Shown here: piece by piece, positions 11,900-23,911 of the stretch | Numbering within the stretch: the first letter of the stretch is position 1 | Layout: each line of letters opens with the position of its first letter | Assembly: GCA_946699065.1 (NCBI GenBank) | Contig: CAMPDV010000009.1 | Coordinates: forward strand, 1,240,001-1,304,000 | From: Loxodes magnus | Lineage: Eukaryota > Ciliophora > Karyorelictea > Loxodida > Loxodidae | Direction of reading: 5' to 3' | DNA: 64,000 bases | Made by a program: the position numbers and the translations under genes | The notes under the pieces: generated by a model | Told to the model about the DNA's origin: nothing | Database searches by the model: none | Seen by the model: only the letters and a program-made list of their open reading frames with translations

Positions 11900-14690
11900 T
11901 AAGTTTCATCATAACGTATCTAGCCGTGCTCTTTACGTTGTCTTGATTATAGGTATTTAGCTAAAGATTGAATTATTATTGAATATTTATTAATACTGAA
12001 ACCTTTAGATTTCTTCAAATTTTGTTATATTAATCTTTTTCTTTCAATATCCTAAATCTATAAATGTTATCCTCAAGAGAAGCATACAATTCATTTATTT
12101 TACTTTAGGTTTTTTAATCTTCAACCCTTACTTTTTTTGAAAGATTTAGCAAAATAAAAGAATTGTTTTGGTTTTTTACAAAATTTTTAAATCTCTTTTT
12201 TACCTAATTAACTATATTATCTGTATTCTGACTCAAATTCGATTGAATAAGTCTTTTAAAAATAAAAATACGTTATTTTGGCAAGCTGAAATACCTTCTA
12301 ATCTTTTTGTTCAAATTGCATATTAATTTCTTTATATAAGAATTATTATTTAATTTATTTTTAGGGTTTTTTTAAGTCTTAGAAGAGATTAAGCTCTAAA
12401 TTTGTTTCATAAGTATTTTTAATTAAAATGCTATTTATTAATTTTATTCTTTCATGCTTAAAAGTATTAATGAATTATTTTTTAAGATTATTCTTATTAT
12501 GCTTTATTTTCTGTCTTTAAAATTATTTTAGATAAGCTTTCCATCTCAGATTAAATATAATAAAAAATTTTATAAAGTCTTCAATAATCTGCACTAAGTC
12601 TTTCATTTCCTTCATTTATAAGTAATTTTACTCCTATATGTTTCATAAAACTAAACCAAATTCAAATTTTTTATATAAATTAATAGCTTCAAAAAATTAA
12701 TAAATTAGAGTGGTTCACACTTTATTAGATTTACCACGCTTAATAATAGAAACCAAATCCTCTTTTAAATAGCCTAAAATCTTTTCTAGCTTCCTCTGGC
12801 TTCTTTGACCATTTTATTTCTTTCTTTACTTTTTAATAAAAATTTATTAACTTCATTCTCAAAGTTCTTGCGTTTCTTTCTGAAGGCTAGAGTTAGAAGG
12901 GATTTGAAAAAATTCTTATTTATTGTGTCAAATGTCACAATCGATTTAAATTTTTCTACTTAAATATAAAATTTGTCTCAATCATTTCTTTAGGACTTTT
13001 CTAACGTCTGATCAAATTAGCAACAAACGAAATCAGGAGAACTCTGAGACATGGATTTCAATACCTCTAGTCAGCTTCTCATACCGATAGAGAAAACTCT
13101 CAAATAAGTAATGTTTATAACTTAAGAGTATGTCCTTACTTATCGTGGTTTTATCTATTACAAGACTACTTGTAATGCAGTCTACACTACACCGGATTAC
13201 CTACTCGGCTGACTAGAGCACATCATTCATTTTAAAAATGAATATATATAATAAATTGTAATTAAAAATTTAATAAATTTTTGTTTTATATATATTTAAA
13301 CTCATTTCTTCTATTTATTTTTGAACGAAGATGGATTACAAAATCCTTTATATATGGATGGCTACCACTTCCCCTCCATTTAACTAAAGTCTATTTTATA
13401 TATAATCTTTTATCTGCAAACTCTATTGCTATTTTTCACAATCTTGCTAATTATCTTCAAATCCTGGGATCCACATTTCTTTAAGTTTTTAGAAGTAAAA
13501 GCAGTGCTTTATTAGACATTTAGAAAAAATTTCAATATTAACATTTTTTATCTTCTATTTTGCTATTAATTTGAAAGAATAAATCCTCCAGTTTTTTCAA
13601 TCTTTTAGAATTTTCAATTCTTTAAATTTTTATATATAATTTTTACTTGTTTAGACTAAAAAAATCTATTAAATTGTAAATATTGGAACTTCTTAAATTT
13701 CGATTGCTTAAGATTAATTTCATAACTGTTTTTCCGATAATATTTTATTTCTAGTAAGTTACTTAAATAATTATATTGCTTCTAAGGACTTTTGCTCAAT
13801 ATGTGTCATTAATTTTATTTATCTTTGAAAATTTTATAATAGTTAATCCTTTTTGCTGATAATTTTCTTCATTTTATCATATTATTAATATATGAATTCA
13901 TTTTTCTGTTCTATTTTTGAAGTACTTACTTAATTTCCTTATAGTTTTTTATCTTGATACGATGATGAAGATTCAGGTGATTTATAAATTTTCTCTTCAA
14001 GTCTTTCCTTGTTAAGTTTTTGACGCTTTACTATTTTCCATTATCTTGAGTTTTTTTAATCTTTTTTATTCTATTATATTTACCTTACTTGTTATAATAA
14101 AGTTTTTAATCCTAGTTTCTAAACTTATACCAATAGTATCTTTTAAATTATTGATATATCTTAAAGGTTATATTTTTAGTTTTGATACAAATTTTCCTCT
14201 TAAGTTCATAGGTTTTTTTGCCATATCTATTTACAGGAATTTTTTTGACAATGTTGCAACTTTTTTTTCTTGATTCAGCTTATAATTTAAATAATAACTT
14301 TCCATTCCCATTATAATTTCTGTATTAGAAAATTGATTAAAAAAGTAATTAGAATTAAGTCAATATCCTTTCCTTTTTCTATATTTCATTTTTCTTTAGT
14401 TTTATTTCTTAACTATTAATTTGATTTTCTTATATATTTTAAAAGGTTTGAAATTCTCTTTAATGAAATAAGCCTTTATTCAATCTCTTACATTTTCTGA
14501 GATAATATCTCTACTAATTGCTGTTTCTTTAAATATTTTCTTCTTTCTCCTAAATATTTTGACTATTGATACTATTTTATAAATATCAATCTATTCTGAT
14601 GAACTCAAAGAAGTATGTTTATTAATTTGTGAAGAATTTCTTTATTTTTGAGTTTCTACAGGAATTGAAGTTTACGTTGTTTATTGTTAA
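11900..14690 (-). pseudogene. Possible decayed LINE-like element
   Basis: The minus strand has coding-like composition (Lys/Gln/Glu-rich, T/C-rich on the plus strand) over several kilobases, but the best frame changes repeatedly. From about 14690 to 13700 a coiled-coil, basic frame resembles a LINE ORF1. From about 13600 to 13290 the same frame gives fragments (WIPGFED, then NGGEVVAIHIQ) similar to the start of an APE endonuclease, where an IPGY-like segment and a GGGVAI-like strand are common. From about 12850 to 12300 another frame gives a Trp-rich, basic segment with the start KPEEARKDF. The second structured-RNA locus lies within it. No complete domain can be recovered; the assignment is inference and it could be an unrelated decayed gene. 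Confidence 0.3.
13065..13218. ncRNA. Putative structured RNA, copy 2
   Basis: Homolog of 10280-10444. Outer stem: CTCTAGTCAGC (13065-13075) is a perfect 11-bp complement of GCTGACTAGAG (13208-13218). Hairpins: ATAAGTAA (13104-13111) with TTACTTAT (13136-13143); TACAA (13159-13163) with TTGTA (13170-13174); and TGCAGT with ACTACA. Relative to copy 1, two G-C pairs of the TGCGA/TCGCA stem are both replaced by A-T pairs, leaving pairing intact. TTTT follows at about 13229. Confidence 0.5.
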
Positions 14691-17600
14691 TTAAGATAGT
14701 TATTGATTTAATGAGTTGGACAAAGACTTTATGTGCTGCATAAAATCCTGTATTAAGAGTTGGCTCAATTATTTTATATAAAAAAATATTGTATTTTGAC
14801 ATTTTTTATTATATTTTGACAACCTTTTCTAAATATCTCAATTATTTGTTTTATCTCGATAGTATATATACCTTTTTTCATGTATATGGTATTTGATTCT
14901 ATTAAATTAAATAAAACTAAAATATTTGGAAATTTTATTTTATTAGCTAATTTATTTATTTTAAGATTTGATTTGTTTTAAAACTTTTTTAAATTAAATA
15001 TAAAACAACAAAAATGCTTAATAGTTTAACTTATAAAGGAAATTTTATAGTTTTATATAAATAAAAATTTCTTAACATAGTTAAAAAAATAAGGATATTT
15101 AAGATAAATGAGGAATAATTATTTTTGCGTCTCGTTTAAAATATGTTGATAAGTAGAAACATCTACACAAAATAATCTGAAAAATAATATTTCTTTTAAT
15201 AAATTCTAATGATTTAAAGAAGTCTTTTCATATATTTTTTCATTATATTTTTCTTAGATTAAATAAATAAAATATTTTTGTAAATTCCTCTTTAATTTAA
15301 TAATTTATTTTAAATAAGCAATTTATTTAGAAAAAAATACCCAAATAATGGTTACAATGTATGTCGTTAGTTCTCTTAGTATGCCAGAAAAAATTAAAAA
15401 TTACACAGTCTTAATGTTTAAATTATTACTAAATTAGATCCACTTATTAATGTGCAATTTTTAAATAAGCCTGCTTTTGGGGAGTTTTCTCTTGAATTTT
15501 TAAGATGTCTCTGGCTTATTCTGCTCTGCATTTTCTATTCTTATATTTCTTTTGGCTAATTTCATATAATTTTATATAAAAAGCTATATTCAAAATTTTA
15601 TTAATGATTTCTACTAAATACTTTGATTACTTAAAACTTTCTAATATCATCCTTAAAATAAAACTAGATTATAATGCTTTTATATTCCCAGATAAAGCAT
15701 GACCAAAAGATATTTGAAATTAAAATTTAGATTATAAAAAATCTTATTAAATTATATCAATTTGCTTCTATTTTCACTATTAATTAACCTTTATCTTAGT
15801 AAATCAAAATTTATTTTTCTTTAATAATTTATTAAGTAATTACAGAATTATTTATTTACTTGATTATTATTAAAAAAATTAATCAGAATATAGCAACTTA
15901 AAATCTTGTTGAAATAATCTTAAACTGAAGTATCATTAAAAAAAAAAAATGATTTTATTGATAAATGGTGCTTACGTAAAATATTAAGTAGTTAATTAAT
16001 CTTAAAAGGTGTAAAATGTAGAAATTTAAAATTTTAATATGATTTATAAATAATTATTGAATAATAAATAAAGTTATTTTTAAAATGATGATATGTTTCA
16101 GAAGATTCTTATTTTTATTAAAATATGTATTTATCAGCTTCTAATAATTTTCTAATTTGAGGCAAATAATTAAAATTATTTTTCTTAGTTTTATTATTAA
16201 ATTAGAATTAAATAATACATTTTTTATGCCTAAATTTTACTATTATTTAGCATATTGTAGTATAATTAATAGCGACTAAATCAAAGCCAAATATAAACTT
16301 CTTTATGAGAAAGATTTGAAAATAAAAGTGAGTTTATATGAGCAAATATTACTTTATTGATAAAAATTTGTTTATAATAATTATTCTTAAACAATTATAA
16401 GGTTTTAATTATATTTATAAAAACAATATTATATTATAATAATCAAAGTAACTCCTTATGTAGAAGTGATGCTATCTTTAAAAAGATTAAAATATTTATT
16501 GAAAATGTAATTATAATTTTCAATTTTAATAAAAAAGAATAATCTAAATCTAATGCAAAAATTCAATAAGCAAAAGCTTTATAATTTTACTTGATTATCC
16601 ATAAATATTTTAATGAACATTCCTTTTATTTAAGATTTCTTTATTTTCTTTAAAAGTTAGTATTAATTCTACTCTTTTGTAAAATAATTTATTTAAAGCT
16701 ATTCTTTATTTTTTGTTGTATAAATAAATTAATGTATCAAAAAAAAATTAAAGCTAGAATTATAGTTCCATTTTAACTTCTATATATCTTCTCATAATAA
16801 AAGTTCATAAAAATCAAGAAAAAAAATAAAATAGATATAAAATAAAAAAATTGTTTATTAGATTTAAATTTTTTAAATAGAAAAAATTACAAATTAATTT
16901 CTTATTTTTTTATGAATAGGCTTTAATTTCGAGATAATAGAAATAGAAATAAAAACTTCTTTTATAATATTTTTATTAGATTTTATTAGATATCTATAAA
17001 CAATTTTACTTATAATAAGTTTCAGATTATATATAACTTATGCTTAAATGTTTGATCATTTTAAAATGAATAAATGAATAAGTTAATTAGTTTTAATTTT
17101 TAAAATTTCTATGAGATTATAGATATTGATATGTTTCTTCTTAAGATTTATTTTAAAATTTAAATTTATTATTTTGCCATCCTTTATTCATTAATGAAAG
17201 AACTAAAATATTATTAAAATAATAAATATAATAATAGTTAATAAGAAGTTAGTTTAAAATGAGATCTTTTTTTTTGGACATGAAAAAAGATTTATGTGGA
17301 TTTAACGATCTATCAATTTTAGTTAAAGCGAAAGTTTTTTGATATAAAGTTTTAAAAATATAAGCAAAATTTTAAATATCCTTTTTCTCTCTTATACTTT
17401 AAAAAATTAAAATATGGTAAATCTCGTTAATACATTCCAATTAAACATTTGCTGCTTAAAAATAATAATAAACATTTTATTTTTGAAATTATGGTAATCT
17501 ACTACTTTTTAAATTTTGCCTGATTTATTTAAAAAATCCAATTAGATTAGAAAAGAAATGATAAAAATAAAAGGAGTTAGCTAAAGACTCAATAAAATAC

Positions 17601-18333
17601 TTTTCAATTATTATATTGAAGAAAATGAGAGCATCTCTTTTAAATAATATAAGTCTCATTCAACCCTATTGCTAACTTTAATCTATCAATTTATATAAAT
17701 TTAAGATATTTTTCGTCTCATTCTTTGCGTAAAAAACGACTAATTGATTTAGAGATTAAGAAATTTTAATTGTAATTAATTGAAAAAAGTTAAAGAGTCA
17801 TGATAATTTAATTTTTCATAAACTTGCCTATCTAATCATAGGATGATTAATTAAATTGCTCTTGACTTAAGAATGATGCTTATTTTTATTAATAAGTTTA
17901 TATTTGATTTATTTAATTTTTGATTAAAGCTAATAGAGAAAAAAGTTTCTTAACATAAATTTAAAATATAAATCATTTAGAATTTATTTTTATTTTTATA
18001 TACTTAAATCACTCAGTTACAATTGCTTTGATTTTTACTAAAACTTATTATTAAAAATCCAAAACTACCATGAACCATTCTAGATATTATTAGCAATATG
18101 GTTCTTTGAAGGTAGTAATAGATATGGCTAAAATGATGAAATAGTTTTAATTATAGTTAAACATAAAAAAGATTTCATTTTATGGTTTATCAAGTTTCTA
18201 TTTAAAACATAAAAAACAAAAGAATCTTATATAATAAAATCCATTTAAAGTAGATAATTGACATTGTTTAAAGAAATTACAATATAAAAAGCTTTATAAG
18301 GTTTAATGTAATTTATTTTTATAATTATTCCTG
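14691..18333. other. AT-rich intergenic region
   Basis: More than 3.5 kb of very AT-rich DNA. Nothing coding-like was found on either strand. An imperfect inverted repeat occurs near its right end (18064-18116). Confidence 0.5.
18064..18116. repeat. Imperfect inverted repeat upstream of paralog B
   Basis: ACTACC (18064-18069) and AACCAT (18073-18078) pair with ATGGTT (18098-18103) and GGTAGT (18111-18116). It lies 218 bp before the ATG at 18334. No counterpart was found upstream of paralog A. Role unknown; chance is possible in AT-rich DNA. Confidence 0.35.
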
Positions 18334-20349
18334 ATGACTGACGAAATAAATCAGAATTTAGTTCATACAGGGAAATTCCTTAAAACTAGTGTTCAGAATG
18401 CTGAGCAAATTTTAAAAGAGATCAATCAAGAGCAGAGAATAGTGACTTATAAGTTAACTTAGAACAAATATGAAATTGTTATTAACCATCTTTTCGAAAG
18501 CGAACTAAAAAAAGAACTCCAACTTTTATTTACTTTACTCCTTAAGTTTTAGCCTTTGGAAATGTTTACTCAAGAAATTCAAAGCTATTATTAAAGTTTA
18601 TTGTAACAAATAGCTGATATCGATTAAAATTACTCTAAACAGAGCCAGAGTATTGACTTATGAATTCAAGAATAAGAAAACGAAATAGAAGTCGCTAAAA
18701 GCGAACAAGAAGAATTTATCAAGTAACAAAGTGAATCTATACAAAGACATGAACATGAAAAAGACAATGCAATCAACATAATAGCATAGCTTAGTGAACA
18801 AGTATAAATGATGAGATTTGATTAATAGAGAGATCTCCATGTACAGAAAATTATGATCGCAGTTACTCTTTATTAGACGATAGAAATAGGTTAGCAAAAC
18901 CTAGAACTTCTATTATAGTAAAAATAGGATCTTCAAAATACATTTACAGAGCGTATCAATAGAATAAAAGATTATTAGATGAATACAGTTGACTAAAACT
19001 TTTCACAGTTTTAGGAATTCATAAATTAAGTAAAAGACAAAAAGGTTTTCTTCCATGAGAAGTAAGTGGTTGAAGAATTCTTAGAAATTAATAAAAATTT
19101 AATTGATCAATCACATGAAAAGTATGATCAGTTAAGAATATGCCATTTGGATTCTTTAGAGTGTTTATAAGAAATTTAATTCAGATTGATAGTAATATAA
19201 AACAATAAGGATATCAGAAATGCTAAGATTTAAATAGCTATTGAATAAGAACGCTAAAAATTTTTGTAAGCAGAGTTGGATTATTGAATAAAACTTCGTG
19301 ACGAAGCTTACGAAATATTTAAAAATAAAGAAGCTAGAGATGCCATTGATCACTTAAAGAACGTAGCTGTAATGATTAACTAAAACATTTAAACTCTAGA
19401 AGCTGCACATAATAATATCCATATTAATACAAAATTTGGATAGTAATAAGTTGTAGAATCCGTTCAAATTTAAAAAACTACAACATATATTTAAAATTAT
19501 TCAAATGTAGTTAATTCAGTTGATTTAGATGCTAACACTAATCAGATTCGATATGTATCGGATGTAACAATATCTGTTCCACAGGTTTAAACTTAATAAA
19601 TTAGTCCTTTCGATGTGCCACTTAGTGAAGCAACTTTAAAAGCATTGAAAGAATATTAAAGATTACAAGCTGAAGTATAAAGAGTTGAAAATGAACTAAA
19701 AAAATTAGAATAATGAATAAAAGAATTAGAAAGACTATAATAAATTCCACATTAAGTAATATCAGGAAACGATACAAAAAAGTAATAAGAAGACTAGAAT
19801 CGCTAAGCTAGAAATAGTTCTTATTAAAAACTCTTTTAGTCCATTAGTTTATAAGAAAATTCTATTAATGCAGAAAATATTCCTTAATTAATCAGTGTTA
19901 TGCTCAGTCAATCGTAAATAGCTGTGCCTAAATGCTGTTCGAATATGTGTCAACCTAACTAATTCATATCAACAAATATAACTCAAAAAAAGTTTATAAA
20001 GGTATTAGACTAAGTTCTTATAAGGAATCATTAAATTTAAAAAAGATGCTGTTAAAGTGCATAGTAGAGAGTGTTTGGTATGGAAAGTATTACTCTTGAA
20101 GATGTAATTGATTAAATGGAAGAGCCTGTTTTAATAGGATCTTTATTAGATGAGAAGGGAAAGCCATAAAGTTCTCAATTTGGAGTTAGAAGTGAAAATA
20201 TTGATTTCTCTTTATATGAAATAGGTAAAAAAGTGTGCAAAATAGCAATGTATTAGAGACAAATAAAGATAGGAATGAGTAAAGTAGAGTGCGAAAAAGA
20301 ACTATAGAAAATGTCTTCGCGAGAAATAACTCAATTGATCGAAAAATGA
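18334..20349 (+). CDS. Coiled-coil protein, paralog B of a local two-member family
   Basis: A single-exon frame of 672 codons from ATG 18334 to TGA 20347-20349, colinear with the gene at 1884-3917. Shared blocks include QPLEMFT near residue 75, RHEHEKDNAINIIA, VQKIMIAVTLYQTIEIG, IFKNKEARDAIDHLKNV, LEQWIKEL, KCC with QPNQFIST, and a C-terminal block running through IGSLLDE, SENIDFSLY and KKVCKIAMYQRQIKIGM. Between the blocks the sequences differ by substitutions and short indels, with no frameshift in either, so both appear under selection. The product is long, soluble and mostly helical; two Cys-pair motifs near residues 540-575 could bind metal, but the spacing fits no finger I know. Function is unknown. 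A second in-frame TGA lies at 20359-20361. The minus-strand ORFs at 18658-18897 and 19165-19353 are shadows. Confidence 0.78.
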
Positions 20350-21934
20350 TTTAATAAATGAAAAACTGATAAATTTTATTAAATTTACAAGTTTAAAATA
20401 AAAATAAATTCAAATTTTAAAAATGCTTAGCTAAAGCTAGTTTTAAGGTGACATAATTAAAGCGTCTTATAAAATTGAATCTATTTAATTTTCTTAATCT
20501 CTTAAAAAATTTTGATTAAAATGAAACAAATAGATAGTAATTTCTGTTTTCTTTTTATATTATTTCTTTTTAATATGATATTCATTATATACTTTATTTA
20601 GTTGATTTTTTTTTTTTTCAATTTACGTAATATCTAAAAAACAATTTCAAATGAGTTGAATAATAAAAATTTGAATAGTTTAAATTTTATTTTTATTAGA
20701 TTATTTTTAGAAATATATTCTATTCAATTAACTAAGCATTAAAGTATTAATTAATTAGAGAAAAATTTCGCTTTATTATTAAAAAAAGCACTACATTTAA
20801 TAACTTTTTGCTTAAAATGTTTATTATAAATGATAAAAGATGCCTTTTAATATCAGCGTATCCTTTATTTTTTCGAAGATTTTATAAAATGTTAAATATA
20901 TTGTTATTAATCAAAAATTAATTTTGAAGCATAAAAATGAGACAGAGCAACTAAAATAAGGATTATAGAATATGTTTCTACTAAAGGATATTTTTATTTA
21001 GGCTATATAATTGAATTAGTATAAAAAGATCTATGCTTGTAATTTGTACTAAGTAATTATATAAAAAGTAGACCAAAATCAATAATTTAAATACCTTTAA
21101 TTATGTATGGATATATAGCTTTGCTTATAAATATAAGTATATTTGATAATATCTTTAAATAGTAAATGCATGATAAAGACATAATACTTAAACTAATTTA
21201 TAGAAAATAATTATAATTAATTGATTGCTATAGTTATTAAACATATAAATCTTAAAATACCAGATATCTAAAAAAGCAGAATAATAAATATAATTGAAGA
21301 TAAATAAAAATGCTATATTAAAGCTAAAACGATAACTAAAATTCAAATTATAAGTAAAAGTTTTATTAAAATAAAACAATTATAGGTAAAAGATTTATTC
21401 ATTTTACATAAAACAATAATTTAAGTTTTTTTCAAATAAGTAATTTAATAAATTTTAGGCTATAAAATTATTATTTTATTTTTAAATGCTAAATACTAAT
21501 ATTTATATTAATTCTAATTATAATTATGTATAATAAATTTTTAAACTCTAATAAAATAGCTAGTTGATTCATTCAAATTAAAACTTATAAAAAATAATTA
21601 TAAAAGCTAATTTAATACAATTTAAATCTTACTAATTACGTTAAAGCTTTTAAGCAACCAATTAATTACTGAGAAATGAATATTTAGAGATTTCTAATTT
21701 CTTTAGAGAATAAAAGTTAGAAAAAATAAAAATAATAAAAACCTTTTAGTGAAATAAACATTTAACTTTGTAAAAAATATTAAGCTTTTTCATATTTATG
21801 GTAAGTTGATTATAAATAATATCATCCTTAATCAATATTTGATAATACTAAAATGAAATTATTTAATTAATATGATTTAAGTTAAAAACTTAGTGGGATT
21901 TGTATTATATTGTGATTCACTTTTTTTATAAATA
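20350..21934. other. AT-rich intergenic region
   Basis: No coding-like frame or RNA gene seen. Confidence 0.5.
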
Positions 21935-21997
21935 AATAAATTTGATTATAGAGCGCGTAGCACTCTCGTTGGTGCACAGCTCTTTAAAAAAATGTTT

Positions 21998-22125
21998 CAT
22001 ACTGACAAGAATGTTTGTTACTGATAAAATTATCAGATACTGATAAACCTTGTTCAATACTGTTATAATTATTCAGTACTGATAAAAATGTTCAATACTG
22101 ATATAATTTTAGAATACTCGTAATC
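21998..22125. repeat. Short tandem array, ~20-bp unit
   Basis: About six degenerate copies of a unit built around ATACTGATAAAA with a variable GTTCA or ATTCAG end, lying between the SINE-like head and its LINE-derived tail. Confidence 0.7.
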
Positions 22126-22178
22126 TTTAATACTTGCTGGAGGTCCAAGGATATGGCGGGTTTGTGTCTCATTGCATC

Positions 22179-22238
22179 ACCAAAGCAGAGGACGACATGT
22201 GTCAATATGGGTACTTACATACCCCACCTCTGATGAAG
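22179..22238. repeat. Duplicated unit of the SINE-like head, copy 1
   Basis: Runs from ACCAAAGCAGAG to CTCTGATGAAG with GGGTACTTA in the middle. A second copy lies at 22346-22408 in the same orientation. Confidence 0.8.
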
Positions 22239-22282
22239 CTCGCAATATTATTTTTTTTTAGTTCCAGAATTAAAAATAAACG

Positions 22283-22308
22283 AAGCCAAACCAAGCCAAG
22301 CCAAGCCA
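22283..22308. repeat. CCAAG pentamer tract
   Basis: Four to five tandem units of CCAAG/CCAAA between the two copies of the duplicated unit. Confidence 0.8.
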
Positions 22309-22345
22309 GTGTCGAAGGTCTAAGAATCTTACGTCTCGAGGTCAA

Positions 22346-22408
22346 ACCAAAGCAGAGTAAGACATAAAGTCGATTATGGGTACTTAACTTCCCCAACCTC
22401 TGATGAAG
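22346..22408. repeat. Duplicated unit of the SINE-like head, copy 2
   Basis: Second copy of the unit at 22179-22238, with the same ends and the same central GGGTACTTA, diverged mainly in the left-central part. Confidence 0.8.
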
Positions 22409-22445
22409 ATGACCTTGCTGTTCACCTTCGAACAACTATGGCGGT

Positions 22446-23911
22446 TTTAAAAAATAATATAATAATTATTAAAATTTATTAAAATATCTTAGCTTAAAAG
22501 CGGAGCCAATTTAAAATAATTTAGATTAATTTAAAAAATTTATTTAATACTTCTTTAATGTTTCTCACACTATTTCACCCTTTAAATTAATTAAAATATA
22601 TTAAAATATTTATAGTGCATCACTAATTCGTTCAAATATAAAATTTTATTTAATTGGAGAGTTCATGCTAAAATTTAGCCTTCTCTTTCTTAAGGTAAAA
22701 AATTAAGATTCTTCTATGGTAAATTTCTAAAATATCAATAAAGAAATATAATTTAGGATATTAAAAAGCAAGTGAATAAATTCTAGCCTCCTTCTATTTT
22801 AAAAGCTATATCTTTCAATTTAGATCTTTGCTTTTTAGTTTTAAATATTTAAAATATATAAATCACAATTTTTAATTTTATAATTTTAATACCAAGATAA
22901 ATGTTTGATACTAAAAGTACTTATCTAGCTTAGTTATTATTACTTATTAAAAGACTTCAACTAAATATTTTACGACTCTTCGATATAATTTAATATCTAT
23001 TTCATATTTTAAGACTTTTTCTTTAATAAACTCTCATTTTAGTTTATTAAAATTAAAATGATAAAGCTTTAATTTAAGTAAGTAATATAACTTTTAGAAT
23101 ATATAAGGAAAGTTTAAGTTGAGACAATAAGAAATATAATTATTTACATATAAGAAAATATTTGCAAAAGTAGATATTTAAAAAATGAAATAGAGTGAAC
23201 TTAAATTAATAATAGCGTATCTAGTCAAAAGTTAAATAACTTAATTATTTATTCTTTTATCTAAGATTGCTATTAAAATAAGAACTGATATATTCTTAGG
23301 TTATAAAGTATATAAATCAAAATTATTTATTTATTTTTGAAGTTCTTTAATTGATAAACCAATTTATATTTAAAATTAATCTAACAACGTAACCTTTTGA
23401 TTAAGCAACTTAATATATTTCAATTGTAATTCAAAAACTATTAATAATTAGTAAATTACATAATTTTAATTGAAAATTCTTTACAGATAAACTTTAATTA
23501 GTACACAGTTGGTTAAAAATAATTTTATTATTTTATATAATAAATCATATTTTTAATTATTTAAACATTACAATATTAATATCTTAGGTAAGTTTCAATC
23601 ATTTAAAAATAATAAAGACTTTAAAATTAGTCTCTGCCTGACTAGATAAGTTTATTGATTTTTTAATTAATATGTAAGAATAAACAATCACTTTTAAGAA
23701 TTATTTTTAATTTAAAATGAGCACAAATATCTGCTTAATATAAAGATTAATACTAATTCATTCACTATAAAATTTTATTATATTTGCTAATATTCAAGTT
23801 ATTTTAGCTTTCATTTATGTGCTTAAGTTAGATTAAATAGCTTTTAGTTAGTTTTTTGATTGTACTTATAAATTTTATAATTTTAATTTTAAGATAAACA
23901 AGTTCGAATTT
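22446..23911. other. AT-rich intergenic region
   Basis: No gene, RNA or repeat recognised. Confidence 0.5.

Larger units (their letters stand above)
21935..22445 (-). mobile_element. SINE-like non-autonomous element sharing the LINE 3' end
   Basis: Reading on the minus strand, a GC-rich head (22445 to about 22130) is followed by a short tandem array and a 3' end that contains the LINE hairpin (AGAGC at 21983-21979, GTGC/GCAC inside, GCTCT at 21954-21950) and 29 bases identical to the end of the LINE at 8236-8264. A GC-rich, non-coding head joined to a LINE 3' end is the usual build of a SINE mobilised by its partner LINE. The head contains a duplicated ~60-bp unit and a CCAAG pentamer tract. 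No clear tRNA or 5S promoter boxes were recognised, and no target-site duplication could be fixed. The two overlapping 77-codon ORFs in the head are not convincing genes. Confidence 0.5.

Noticed and set aside
13000..13030. Possible hammerhead ribozyme core near CTGATCAAA...GAAA
   Set aside because: The CUGAUGA box is imperfect and no stem II pairing exists between the boxes.
22134..22435. Overlapping 77-codon ORFs on both strands
   Set aside because: They lie across the duplicated units of the SINE-like head; composition is repeat-driven.
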